Assembly: GCF_036016195.1 (NCBI RefSeq)
Contig: NZ_JAYWTM010000006.1
Location: 1-64,000 of the forward strand
DNA: 64,000 nt
Direction: 5' to 3'
DNA from: Brenneria populi
GTDB lineage: Bacteria; Pseudomonadota; Gammaproteobacteria; Enterobacterales; Enterobacteriaceae
Part shown: one piece after another, positions 26,264 through 35,710 of the stretch
Position numbering within the stretch: the stretch's first letter is position 1
Layout: each line of letters starts with the position of its first letter
Notes under the pieces: model-generated
What the model saw: only the letters and a program-made list of their open reading frames with translations
What the model was told of the DNA's origin: nothing
Databases searched by the model: none
Program-made: the position numbers and the translations under genes

Positions 26264-27722
26264 GTTACTGGTAAACGTCACGCCGTCGGAGACGCGGGTC
26301 GCCTATATCGACGGCGGTATTTTGCAGGAGATCCATATTGAGCGCGAATCCAAACGCGGCATCGTCGGTAATATCTATAAAGGCCGAGTAAGCCGGGTAT
26401 TGCCGGGTATGCAGGCGGCCTTTGTCGATATCGGGCTGGATAAAGCCGCCTTCCTGCACGCGTCCGACATTATGCCGCATACGGAGTGCGTCGCCGGCGA
26501 CGAGCAGAAGAACTTTCATGTGCGCGATATCGCCGAGCTGGTTCGCCAGGGACAGGACCTGATGGTCCAGGTGGTTAAGGATCCGCTGGGCACCAAAGGC
26601 GCCCGGCTGACGACCGATATCACGCTGCCGTCGCGCTATCTGGTTTTTATGCCAGGCTCTTCGCACGTCGGCGTTTCGCAGCGCATTGAGAGCGAAGCCG
26701 AGCGCGAGCGCTTGAAAAAAACGGTCGCGGACTATTGCGACGAACAGGGCGGTTTTATAATCCGCACCGCCGCCGAAGGGATCGGCGAGGAGGAGCTCTC
26801 TCAGGATGCGGCGTTTTTAAAACGCCTGTGGAGCAAGGTCATGGAGCGAAAAAAACGTAACCAGACCAAGTATAAACTCTATGGCGAAGTGGCGCTGGCG
26901 CAGCGCGTCCTGCGCGATTTCGCCGGCGAGGCGCTGGATCGCATCCGCGTGGACTCCAAGCTGACCTACGATTCGCTGCTGGAATTTACCGCCGAATATA
27001 TTCCGGAAATGACCAATAAGCTGGAGCACTACGCCGGCAGGCAACCCATCTTCGATCTGTTTGACGTGGAAAATGAAATTCAGCGGGCGCTGGAAAGAAA
27101 GGTGGAATTGAAATCGGGCGGCTATCTGATTATCGATCAGACTGAGGCTATGACCACTATCGATATCAATACCGGGGCGTTCGTCGGCCACCGCAATCTG
27201 GACGAGACCATTTTCAACACCAATATCGAAGCGACGCAGGCGATAGCGCGCCAGCTGCGCCTGCGCAACCTCGGCGGCATCATCATCATCGATTTCATCG
27301 ATATGAACAACGAAGATCACCGCCGCCGCGTGCTGCACTCCCTGGAACAGGCGTTAAGTAAAGATCGGGTAAAAACCAGTATTAATGGTTTCTCTCAACT
27401 AGGATTAGTGGAGATGACGCGTAAGCGAACCCGTGAGAGTATAGAGCACGTATTATGCAACGAATGCCCGACTTGCCAGGGGCGCGGCAGGGTGAAAACC
27501 GTTGAAAGCGTCTGTTACGAGATTATGCGCGAAATCGTTCGCGTTCATCATGCTTACGATACCGATCGCTTCCTGGTCTATGCGTCGCCGGCGGTGGGGG
27601 AAGCGCTGAAAAGCGAAGAGTCGCACGCGCTGGCCGAGGTGGAAATTTTCGTGGGCAAACAGGTGAAAGTGCAGGTTGAGCCTCTGTATAGCCAGGAACA
27701 GTTCGACGTGGTTATGATGTAG
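26253..27722 (+). CDS. rng: Ribonuclease G
   Basis: 489 residues from MTAELLVNVTPSETRV, the E. coli length; an earlier in-frame start lies inside maf. A single-strand-specific endoribonuclease that matures the 16S rRNA 5' end and degrades some mRNAs. The S1 RNA-binding domain is near 35-125, the DNase I-like catalytic part follows with the metal aspartates in TTIDINTGAFVG and IIIDFIDM, and the Zn-link CPTC sits near residue 405-408. It lacks the long C-terminal scaffold of RNase E, which separates the two. Confidence 0.97.
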   Translation: MTAELLVNVTPSETRVAYIDGGILQEIHIERESKRGIVGNIYKGRVSRVLPGMQAAFVDIGLDKAAFLHASDIMPHTECVAGDEQKNFHVRDIAELVRQGQDLMVQVVKDPLGTKGARLTTDITLPSRYLVFMPGSSHVGVSQRIESEAERERLKKTVADYCDEQGGFIIRTAAEGIGEEELSQDAAFLKRLWSKVMERKKRNQTKYKLYGEVALAQRVLRDFAGEALDRIRVDSKLTYDSLLEFTAEYIPEMTNKLEHYAGRQPIFDLFDVENEIQRALERKVELKSGGYLIIDQTEAMTTIDINTGAFVGHRNLDETIFNTNIEATQAIARQLRLRNLGGIIIIDFIDMNNEDHRRRVLHSLEQALSKDRVKTSINGFSQLGLVEMTRKRTRESIEHVLCNECPTCQGRGRVKTVESVCYEIMREIVRVHHAYDTDRFLVYASPAVGEALKSEESHALAEVEIFVGKQVKVQVEPLYSQEQFDVVMM

Positions 27723-27858
27723 ATAGGCCGTGATGCAATCAACCTGCGCTTCAATCAGCCGCGGCGTGCTTTTTCAGGCACGTGCGGACAGCGTAACTCC
27801 CCCTTATGACATTAAGCCCGGAGTTAGGGAAAGCGCGGCGATAAGGCTTCAGCCGGGA

Positions 27859-27894
27859 GGTCTTGCGCCATGCTTATCCTCTTGGCGCAAGACC
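27859..27894. repeat. Perfect 12-bp inverted repeat between rng and yhdP
   Basis: Arms GGTCTTGCGCCA (27859-27870) and TGGCGCAAGACC (27883-27894) with a 12-base loop. No T-run follows on either side, so it does not look like an intrinsic terminator. It lies 52 bases before the yhdP start. A weaker 7-bp pair (27794-27800 with 27820-27826) precedes it. Confidence 0.7.
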
Positions 27895-27945
27895 CAGTGA
27901 AAACGGCCTTCGCTCGTCGCCGGCGATAAAAACAAGGAGCATTAT

Positions 27946-30900
27946 GTGAGGCGACTGCCCGGAATATTATTAGCGACGGGCGCCACTCTTATCGTGATTG
28001 TCGCGCTGTTAGTCAGCGGTTTAAGATTGGCGCTGCCGCAGCTTGAGCGTTTCCGGCCCCAACTGGTGGCGTGGGTCCAGTCTGTCTCCGGGGTGCCGCT
28101 GGAGATCGGGGCGCTTAACGGACGCTGGGAGTCTTTCGGCCCTACGCTGGAAATCGAACGGCTTCAGGCCGCTCTGCCGGAGTCCGACTGGCGGGTTGAG
28201 CGGATTACCCTGGCGCTGGATGTTTGGCAATCTTTACTGCACGGGCGCTGGCAGTTCCGCGATCTGACTTTCCATCAGCTGCGGCTTAATCTGAATACCA
28301 CGCTTACCGGGCGACGCCAGGATGGCGATCTAATGGCGTCCGGCAGGCTGGGCGATCTTTTCCTGCGCCAGTTCGACCACTTCGATCTGCGCGACAGCCA
28401 TATCACGTTTCTTACGCCGTCCGGCTCCCACGCCGAATTCAGCATTCCCCAATTAACCTGGCTGAACGCCGACCAGCGCCACCGCGCCGAGGGGCTGATC
28501 AGCCTGTCGAGTTTTAACGGTCAGCACGGCGTGGTTCAGATGCGAATGGATCTGGACGATGCGCAGGGGCGGCTCAATAACGGCACCCTCTATCTGCAGG
28601 CCGACAATATCGACATGAAACCCTGGCTGAGCCGCTGGATGAAGAGTAATACCGGGCTGGAGAGCGCGGATTTCAGCCTGTCGGCCTGGCTTAACGTCAG
28701 CGGGGGCGATATCCAGGGCGCGGACGTGTTTCTGAATCAGGGCGCCGCCAGCTGGGGCGAGGGAGAACAGCGCCACCGCCTGAGCGTGGACGATATGGTT
28801 CTGCACGTCGGCCGCCAGGATAACGGCTGGCGATTGGCGGTACCGGCGCTGAACCTGGCCACCGACGGCGTTGCCTGGCCGCGCGGCCGGCTTTCCGCGC
28901 TCTGGCTGCCGGAGAAGGACTCCTCGCCGGGAACGGACAGCCAGGGCGAGTTGCGTATCCGGGCCGGCAATCTGGATTTGACGCGCCTGGGAAGCCTGCT
29001 GCCGCTGTTATCCACCGCCACCCCCACGCTGAAAGCGCGCTGGGATGCCATGCAGCCCAAAGGCGCGCTTGACGCTCTGGCGCTGGATATTCCGCTGAAG
29101 CAGGCGGAAAAAACCCGTTTTCAGGCGCGGTGGCGCGATGTGAGTTGGCAGGCGTGGCAGCATCTGCCGGGCGTGGAGCGCTTTTCGGGTTCCGCGAGCG
29201 GCAGCGCCGAGCGCGGGCGGCTGGCGCTGAGATTGGCAAACAGTTCGTTACCCAATAACGGCATGTTCCGGGCGCCGCTGGAAATCAATCAGGCCAGCGC
29301 GGACCTTGACTGGCGCTACGACGGTCAGGGCTGGGAGCTTTGGAGCCATGGGCTTGACGTTCAGGCCAAATCGCTATGGGTAAACGGCGATTTCCACTAT
29401 CGGCAGCCCGCGGCCGGCGAGCCCAGACTGGATATTCTCGCCGGTCTGCGTTTGACGGATGCCGCCGATGCCTGGCGTTATTACCCGGAGCCCTTTATGG
29501 GCGCGCATCTTGTCGACTATCTGAGCGGCGCGCTGAAGGGCGGATATGTGGACAACGGCACGCTGATCTTCGCCGGCAACCCGCGGCATTTCCCTTTTAT
29601 CGACAACGAAGGGCAGTTTGAGGTTTGGGCGCCGGTTAAAAATTCCACCTTTGCGTTTCAGCCGGGATGGCCGGCGCTGACGCCGTTGGACATCAATCTC
29701 GATTTCGCCAATAACGGCCTATGGATGTCGGCGCCGCACACCTCGCTGGGGGCGGTGGATGGCAGGAATATCAGCGCGGTCATTGCCGATTACCAGCAAG
29801 AGCGTTTACGGGTCGACGGCGAGCTGGCGGGCGAAGGCGCGGATATCGGCGATTACTTCCAGCAGACGCCGCTGAAACCGTCGCTGGGGGCCGCGCTTGA
29901 GGAACTGAAAATCGGCGGCCCGGTACAGGGGACGCTGCATCTCGATATCCCGCTGGCGGGAGGGTTGGTGCAGGCCAGCGGCAATATCGCGCTGAACGAC
30001 AGCAGCCTTTACATCAAACCGCTGTCAACCACGATAAAAAACCTGACCGGCCGTTTCCGTTACGACAACGGCAATCTGCGCAGCGAAACGCTGCGGGCCA
30101 ACTGGCTGAATCAGCCAATGACGGTGGACTTCACCACCGAAGAACAGGAGAAGGCGTTTGTGGTTAACGTCGGCCTTCAGGGCGAGTGGCGGCCCGCGCT
30201 TTTTCCGGGATTGCCGAAGCCGGCGGCGGATAACCTCTCCGGCAGCGCGGATTGGAAAAGCACGGTCTCCGTAACATTGCCGCATAGCGGCAAGGCGGCT
30301 TACAGCGTCGATGTTCTGGCGTCTCTGGACAAAGTGAGCAGTCGCTTACCCGATCCGCTGGGCAAATCGTCCGGTGAAAAACTTCCCCTACAGGTGAAGG
30401 TGAACGGCGGGCTGAGCGGTTTTGAACTGCACGGCTCGCTGGGTAAAGATCATGCGTTTAACAGTCAGTGGCTGCTGCAAGGCAACACGGTGACGCTGGC
30501 GCGGGCCGCCTGGCGCAAAGGCGCCAAAGCGCCGCCTCTGCCGGCGGAATCGGCTCTGGTGCTCGATCTGCCGCCGCTGGACGGCGAGCGCTGGCTTGGG
30601 TTGCTGCCCTCCGCGCGTTCGTCCGTGAAGAGCGATGCGTCGGCCGGCCGCTTGCTGTTTCCCGCCGAGGTGACGCTGCGGACGCCGTCGCTGAATCTGC
30701 TGGGGCAGCGGTGGCACGATCTGTCGGTGACCAGTAAAACCACCCTGGGTAGCGGGAACGCGCTGCAGGTTAAGGGGCGTGAAGTCGACGCCTCCCTTGA
30801 TATTCCCGGGCGCGGGATGTGGCGCAGCGATATTCGCTATCTCTACTACAACCCGCAGTGGAAGGGCGATGAGGCGACTAACCCGATCGCGCTGGCTGAG

Positions 30901-31770
30901 AACAAATCGCCGCTGAACGAGCAAGGCATCCGCTTCGATAATTGGCCGGCATTACAGATAAATTGCCGCCAGTGTTGGTTCATCGGGCAGAATTTCGGGC
31001 AGGTGCAGGGCACTTTGCTGCCGGAAAAAGGGAAATTGACCCTGAGCGATGGCGTCATTGATACGGGGAAAGCGCGTCTGACGGTGAGCGGCAGCTGGCA
31101 GGAAAACGCCGAAGGGGCGCGCACCGCGCTGAAGGGGAGCGTATCGGGCGATAGCCTGCTGCAAAACGCCGAATGGTTTGGCATTGATACGCCGCTGCAT
31201 GCCGGATCTTTCAATGTCGATTACGACCTGTATTGGCGCGGCACGCCTTGGGCGCCCGATATCGCCAGCCTGAGCGGCATACTGCATACGCGGATAGGTA
31301 AGGGAGAAATCGCCGACGTCGGCGCCGGGCAGGCCGGCCAACTGCTGCGGCTGGTCAGTTTTGACGCCCTGATGCGCAAGCTTAAGCTTGATTTCAGCGA
31401 TACCTTCGGCCGCGGCTTTTACTTCGACTCCATCCGCAGCACGGCGTGGATTAAAGACGGGGTTCTGCACACCGACGATATGCTGGTGGATGGGCTGGAA
31501 GCGGATATCGCCATGAAGGGGGATATCGATTTGGCGAACCGTCAGATCGATATGGAGGCGGTCATCGCACCGGAAATCTCTGCGACCGTGGGGGTCGCGA
31601 CGGCATTTGTCGTCAACCCGGTGGTGGGCGCCGCCGTGTTCGCCGCCAGTAAGGTGCTGGCTCCGCTATGGAATAAAATTTCGCTGATCCGCTACCAAAT
31701 TTCCGGTAGCCTTGATCAGCCGAAGATTCAGGAAGTGCTGCGTGAAGCGAGCCACAATAAGGCCAAGTAG
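27946..31770 (+). CDS. yhdP: AsmA-like envelope phospholipid transport protein YhdP
   Basis: 1274 residues, close to E. coli YhdP (about 1266). It is anchored by one N-terminal membrane helix (about 6-30); the periplasmic remainder is long and beta-rich. It ends in the conserved AsmA/DUF3971 C-terminal region (GKGEIADVGAGQAGQLLRL, FYFDSIRSTAWIKDGVLHTDD). YhdP, with TamB and YdbH, carries phospholipids between inner and outer membrane. The start is GTG; an AAGGAG site lies 6 bases upstream. An ATG two bases before it runs straight into TGA. Confidence 0.95.
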   Translation: MRRLPGILLATGATLIVIVALLVSGLRLALPQLERFRPQLVAWVQSVSGVPLEIGALNGRWESFGPTLEIERLQAALPESDWRVERITLALDVWQSLLHGRWQFRDLTFHQLRLNLNTTLTGRRQDGDLMASGRLGDLFLRQFDHFDLRDSHITFLTPSGSHAEFSIPQLTWLNADQRHRAEGLISLSSFNGQHGVVQMRMDLDDAQGRLNNGTLYLQADNIDMKPWLSRWMKSNTGLESADFSLSAWLNVSGGDIQGADVFLNQGAASWGEGEQRHRLSVDDMVLHVGRQDNGWRLAVPALNLATDGVAWPRGRLSALWLPEKDSSPGTDSQGELRIRAGNLDLTRLGSLLPLLSTATPTLKARWDAMQPKGALDALALDIPLKQAEKTRFQARWRDVSWQAWQHLPGVERFSGSASGSAERGRLALRLANSSLPNNGMFRAPLEINQASADLDWRYDGQGWELWSHGLDVQAKSLWVNGDFHYRQPAAGEPRLDILAGLRLTDAADAWRYYPEPFMGAHLVDYLSGALKGGYVDNGTLIFAGNPRHFPFIDNEGQFEVWAPVKNSTFAFQPGWPALTPLDINLDFANNGLWMSAPHTSLGAVDGRNISAVIADYQQERLRVDGELAGEGADIGDYFQQTPLKPSLGAALEELKIGGPVQGTLHLDIPLAGGLVQASGNIALNDSSLYIKPLSTTIKNLTGRFRYDNGNLRSETLRANWLNQPMTVDFTTEEQEKAFVVNVGLQGEWRPALFPGLPKPAADNLSGSADWKSTVSVTLPHSGKAAYSVDVLASLDKVSSRLPDPLGKSSGEKLPLQVKVNGGLSGFELHGSLGKDHAFNSQWLLQGNTVTLARAAWRKGAKAPPLPAESALVLDLPPLDGERWLGLLPSARSSVKSDASAGRLLFPAEVTLRTPSLNLLGQRWHDLSVTSKTTLGSGNALQVKGREVDASLDIPGRGMWRSDIRYLYYNPQWKGDEATNPIALAENKSPLNEQGIRFDNWPALQINCRQCWFIGQNFGQVQGTLLPEKGKLTLSDGVIDTGKARLTVSGSWQENAEGARTALKGSVSGDSLLQNAEWFGIDTPLHAGSFNVDYDLYWRGTPWAPDIASLSGILHTRIGKGEIADVGAGQAGQLLRLVSFDALMRKLKLDFSDTFGRGFYFDSIRSTAWIKDGVLHTDDMLVDGLEADIAMKGDIDLANRQIDMEAVIAPEISATVGVATAFVVNPVVGAAVFAASKVLAPLWNKISLIRYQISGSLDQPKIQEVLREASHNKAK

Positions 31771-31836
31771 CCTTGGCCGAGCGCTGAAGTATGCGCGCTT
31801 CACCCACCCGATTTCATTTAATAAAGAGTGAAAAAT

Positions 31837-33282
31837 ATGAGCCTGTCTTTTGTCAGTGAGCAATTACTCACCGCCAACAATTTGCGTATTCAAGACCTCT
31901 CTTCCGTGCTGGACGCGTTAAACGAACGTCGTCTGGATTATGCCGATCTCTATTTTCAGTCTAGCCATCATGAATCCTGGGTGCTGGAAGACCGTATTAT
32001 CAAGGACGGCTCCTACAATATCGATCGGGGGGTGGGGATCCGCGCCGTCAGCGGCGAAAAAACGGGCTTTGCCTATGCCGATCAGATCACGCTGAACGCG
32101 CTGCGCCAGAGCGCGCAGGCGGCGCGCAGCATCGTGCGTGAGCAGGGCAATGGCGCGGTGCATACGCTGGGCGAAGTTTCCCACCGTACGCTGTACTCCC
32201 CGCTCAATCCGCTGGATAGCCTGAGCCGCGAAGATAAAATCGCCCTGTTGCAGCGTGCGGACGCCGTGGCTCGCGCCGCCGACGCCAGAGTGCAGGAGGT
32301 GACCGCCAGCCTGACCGGCGTGTATGAATTGGTGCTGGTCGCCGCCACCGACGGCACGCTGGCGGCCGATGTCCGCCCGCTGGTGCGCCTATCCATCAGC
32401 GTGCTGGTGGAGGCGGACGGTAAGCGTGAGCGCGGGTCCAGCGGCGGCGGCGCGCGTAGCGGCTATGACTATTTCTGGGAAGCCGCGGAAGGCGAAGCGC
32501 GCGTGGATGCCTGGGCGAAGGAAGCCGTGCGTATGGCGTTGGTCAATCTGTCGGCGATTGCGGCGCCGGCGGGCTCCATGCCGGTGGTGCTGGGCGCGGG
32601 CTGGCCGGGCGTGCTGCTGCATGAAGCGGTGGGACACGGCCTGGAAGGCGATTTTAACCGGCGCGGAACGTCGGTCTTCAGCGGTCAGATGGGCCAACGG
32701 GTGGCGTCCGAGCTATGCACGGTGGTTGACGATGGTACGCTGGATCATCGCCGCGGCTCGCTGGCGATGGATGACGAAGGGGTGCCGGGACAGTATAACG
32801 TGCTGATCGAGAACGGGATCTTGAAAGGGTATATGCAGGATAAGCTGAACGCCCGCCTGATGGGCGTCGCCCCGACGGGGAACGGCCGCCGCGAATCCTA
32901 TGCGCATCTGCCGATGCCGCGTATGACCAATACCTATATGCTGGATGGAAAATCGACGCCGGAAGAGATTATTGCCAGCGTTGATTACGGCCTGTACGCG
33001 CCGAATTTCGGCGGCGGCCAGGTGGATATTACCTCCGGCAAGTTCGTCTTTTCCACATCGGAGGCCTATCTGATTGAGAAAGGCCGGATTACCAGCCCGG
33101 TGAAAGGCGCGACGCTTATCGGCTCCGGCATCGAGGCGATGCAGCAGATTTCGATGGTGGGCAACGATCTGGCGCTGGATAAAGGCGTGGGCGTCTGCGG
33201 TAAAGAGGGGCAGAGCCTGCCGGTAGGGGTGGGGCAGCCGACGCTGAAATTGGATAACCTTACCGTGGGCGGCACGGCGTAG
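31837..33282 (+). CDS. tldD: Metalloprotease subunit TldD
   Basis: 481 residues from MSLSFVSEQLL, same as E. coli. TldD forms a heterodimeric metalloprotease with TldE (PmbA) that cleaves peptides such as microcin B17 precursor and CcdA. The zinc site is HEAVGHGLEGD (HExxxH), with the third ligand expected from the later Cys region (VGVCGKEGQS). Its partner pmbA lies about 3.3 kb downstream, on the same strand, separated by a repeat, a chemoreceptor and yjgA. Confidence 0.96.
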   Translation: MSLSFVSEQLLTANNLRIQDLSSVLDALNERRLDYADLYFQSSHHESWVLEDRIIKDGSYNIDRGVGIRAVSGEKTGFAYADQITLNALRQSAQAARSIVREQGNGAVHTLGEVSHRTLYSPLNPLDSLSREDKIALLQRADAVARAADARVQEVTASLTGVYELVLVAATDGTLAADVRPLVRLSISVLVEADGKRERGSSGGGARSGYDYFWEAAEGEARVDAWAKEAVRMALVNLSAIAAPAGSMPVVLGAGWPGVLLHEAVGHGLEGDFNRRGTSVFSGQMGQRVASELCTVVDDGTLDHRRGSLAMDDEGVPGQYNVLIENGILKGYMQDKLNARLMGVAPTGNGRRESYAHLPMPRMTNTYMLDGKSTPEEIIASVDYGLYAPNFGGGQVDITSGKFVFSTSEAYLIEKGRITSPVKGATLIGSGIEAMQQISMVGNDLALDKGVGVCGKEGQSLPVGVGQPTLKLDNLTVGGTA

Positions 33283-33299
33283 CCCGCCGGGCGATAGAC

Positions 33300-33590
33300 A
33301 AAAACGGCGGTCGCTACAGGCCGCCGCAAGCGGCGTTCAAATCTGCTCCCGGCAGATTTGTCGCTCACCCCGGTCACTTGACTTCAGTAAGTTCCTGGGG
33401 ATTAATGAGAGACATCCTGTCTCTCACCGCAGGCCAGCTTTTGGCTGGTCAAATTCGTTCCTGACGAGTTTGTCGCAGCAATGCCGCGTTATTCGGCCTA
33501 ATGGCCTCATCCCTTCGGGGTCAGCGCAAGCGCTGTTCAAAAACGCTTTGGCGTTTTTGTCCTGCAACTCGAATTATTTAGAGTATATAT
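33300..33590. repeat. ERIC-like, hairpin-rich intergenic repeat mosaic
   Basis: At 33362-33406 the DNA matches the central ERIC (IRU) palindrome: CGCTCACCCC..GTCACTT..AGTAAGTTCCTGGGGATT, the sites classical ERIC primers target. Around it are separate perfect or near-perfect hairpins at 33338-33360, 33407-33425, 33450-33472 and 33538-33559. Three of these share the frame TTCAAA/GTCAAA...TTTGTC. The right end (33525-33579) is nearly identical to 42209-42264. No coding content. Confidence 0.75.
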
Positions 33591-33959
33591 TCCCCCGGAA
33601 ATGAATATTCTTTCATTATCGCCTGGTAAATATTCATATTTTTGCCGAACTATCGTTCTCTCTTATTTTTCCTGCGCGCTGATTTAGCGTAATTAATTAA
33701 AATTAATATAGTAAAATCAGTTGGTTGTGTGATTTTTCATTCTCCCCCGACTGAGCTTTTTTTCGCCTGTTTTCGTAATGTGAATTATTCGTTTTTTGAC
33801 GCAATATTTAAATGAGAATTAAACCGTTTTACGATGGAATTATCACAATGCTCAATAACGGTATGCCAACATTAATTGCTATAAAATAAATAATATTTGA
33901 GGTTATTGCCTTATTTTTTCTTTGTTGATGGATGATTATTTTAAATAAATCGCCGGTAA
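33591..33959. other. AT-rich spacer upstream of the chemoreceptor gene
   Basis: About 370 bases with long A/T runs and no gene, far more AT-rich than the flanking coding DNA. It may be H-NS-bound DNA brought in with the chemoreceptor gene, which is inference. Confidence 0.4.
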
Positions 33960-33986
33960 TAAAGATTCGTCAAACCGGGACGATAG
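33960..33986 (+). promoter_or_regulatory. Sigma-28 (FliA) promoter for the chemoreceptor
   Basis: TAAAGATT (33960-33967), 11 bases, then GACGATAG (33979-33986). The FliA consensus is TAAAGTTT-N11-GCCGATAA, so 13 of 16 positions match with exact spacing. The expected start site is near 33993, leaving a short leader with the GGAGGTGGAG ribosome site before the ATG at 34017. Confidence 0.8.
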
Positions 33987-34016
33987 TGACCGTTGCGAAT
34001 ATTTTTGGAGGTGGAG

Positions 34017-35615
34017 ATGTTTAAGAAAATAAAAATAAGTCTGGGGCTGACGATAATTATCGGGTTGTTCAGCCTGTCGCTTATCTGCGTCAGCGTTTTT
34101 AGTATCAGCGCGCTGACGAAAAGTAAAGATGCTTTATATACCATAGACCGGATTGAAGGGGATCAGCTTAATCCGCTCTACGCGCTCTATTCCGATCTAT
34201 TAAGCGGAAGAATCGTTCTTTATAACATGGCCATGGCCAGAGAAGATGGAAAAAGCGTCAATGGCATGGAGAGCAAAGCGGACGGCTACTTCAGTTCCGC
34301 GCATAAAAATATGGAGACGCTGCGCGGTATTGTTCCGGTGACGGAACGCGGGCGGCAGTTGCGTCTTAATATCGAGCAGGCCTACGACAACTATATAAAA
34401 GACGGCATTACCCCCGCCAGGCAAGCGCTGGACGCGGGGAATCTGGATCTTTTTTATGAGTTGATAACCACCACGGTTTCGAAAAAAGGCGAAGCGCTGC
34501 AAAAAAGCATCGCCGAGTTCTCCTCTTTTGCCAGCGCGCTCGGCGATCGGGAAATCGAGCATTCGGCGGCTTCCTATAAAATCAACGTCGGGGTGGTGGT
34601 CGCCGCCATTATTTTATCGATTATTTTGATTTTCTTGTCCAAAGCCTTGGTGAGCGCGATTATTTTCACGCCGATCAATGAGGCTAAGCATATCTTCGGC
34701 CTGATCGCTAAAGGCGACCTGTCGCTCGATATTCCGCATCAGCCGAAAACGGAAATGGGGGGACTGTTGACCTCGCTGGAGGATATGAAGCAGTCGCTGA
34801 AGGTTATCGTTTCCGACGTCAGGGCCTCTTCCGAAGTTATCTCCGTCGGCACCCGCCAGATCTCCGCCGGCAACCAGGATCTGTCGTCACGCACGGAAGA
34901 GCAGGCGTCATCGATTGAGCAAACGGCCGCCAGCATGGAGGAGCTGACCTCGTCGGTGAAACAGAATACCGAAAATACCCGCCTGGTCACCGGAATGACG
35001 GAGAACATGACCGGATTGGCGCAAAAGAACGGCGAGAACATTACCAACATTGTTAACCGGATGCAGGATATCTCCGCAAGTTCGGAGAAGATCTCCAGCA
35101 TTATCGGCGTCATCGATTCTATCGCTTTCCAAACCAATATATTGGCGCTGAACGCCGCGGTGGAGGCGGCCCGGGCCGGCGAGGCAGGAAAAGGTTTTGC
35201 GGTGGTGGCTTCCGAAGTGCGCAATCTGGCGCAGCGCAGCGCTACGTCGGCGAAAGAAATCAAAGAGTTGATTGAAGATACCGGCAGTAAAATACAGCAG
35301 GGCTCCGCGCTGGCGGCCGTCTCCGGGAAAGAGATGGAAAACCTGCTGGCGGAAGTGGGTAAAGTGAAGGAGCTGGTTTCCGGTATTTCATTAGCCTCGG
35401 AAGAACAGAGCCAGGGGATTGAGCAGGTCAATGTCGCGGTAACGCAGCTGGAACAGGTGGCGCAGCAAAATGCGGCGCTGGTTGAAGAGGCTTCGTCCGC
35501 CACTCAATCTCTGGCCGATCAGGCGGATTTGCTGGAAGCGTCAATGCGCGTATTCACCTTATCAGGCAGGAGCGACGAGGCCGGTGCCGCCAGACCGCTT
35601 ATCACGCAAGGATAA
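34017..35615 (+). CDS. Methyl-accepting chemotaxis protein
   Basis: 532 residues from MFKKIKISLG; GGAGGTGGAG directly precedes this ATG. First membrane segment about 8-31, periplasmic four-helix-type sensor (about 32-188), second membrane segment about 190-212, HAMP domain (about 213-267), then the signalling domain. It has methylation-helix sequence SSRTEEQASSIEQTAASMEELT and the hairpin tip EKISSIIGVIDSIAFQTNILALNAAVEAARAGE. It has no C-terminal NWETF-type pentapeptide for CheR/CheB docking. The ligand is unknown. It is isolated from other chemotaxis genes and sits next to a repeat, so it is probably an insertion. Confidence 0.92.
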   Translation: MFKKIKISLGLTIIIGLFSLSLICVSVFSISALTKSKDALYTIDRIEGDQLNPLYALYSDLLSGRIVLYNMAMAREDGKSVNGMESKADGYFSSAHKNMETLRGIVPVTERGRQLRLNIEQAYDNYIKDGITPARQALDAGNLDLFYELITTTVSKKGEALQKSIAEFSSFASALGDREIEHSAASYKINVGVVVAAIILSIILIFLSKALVSAIIFTPINEAKHIFGLIAKGDLSLDIPHQPKTEMGGLLTSLEDMKQSLKVIVSDVRASSEVISVGTRQISAGNQDLSSRTEEQASSIEQTAASMEELTSSVKQNTENTRLVTGMTENMTGLAQKNGENITNIVNRMQDISASSEKISSIIGVIDSIAFQTNILALNAAVEAARAGEAGKGFAVVASEVRNLAQRSATSAKEIKELIEDTGSKIQQGSALAAVSGKEMENLLAEVGKVKELVSGISLASEEQSQGIEQVNVAVTQLEQVAQQNAALVEEASSATQSLADQADLLEASMRVFTLSGRSDEAGAARPLITQG

Positions 35616-35710
35616 GGCGTCGGCCGGCGCGGTTATGACGCGCGAGGCGGCTGTTCGTCATTGAGGCGGAGAACCGCCCGCTACCTACGGCCCGCCGCTT
35701 TTCACTTTCG

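Noticed and set aside
33300..33590. Possible insertion sequence
   Set aside because: No transposase reading frame and too short; better explained as an ERIC-like repeat mosaic.
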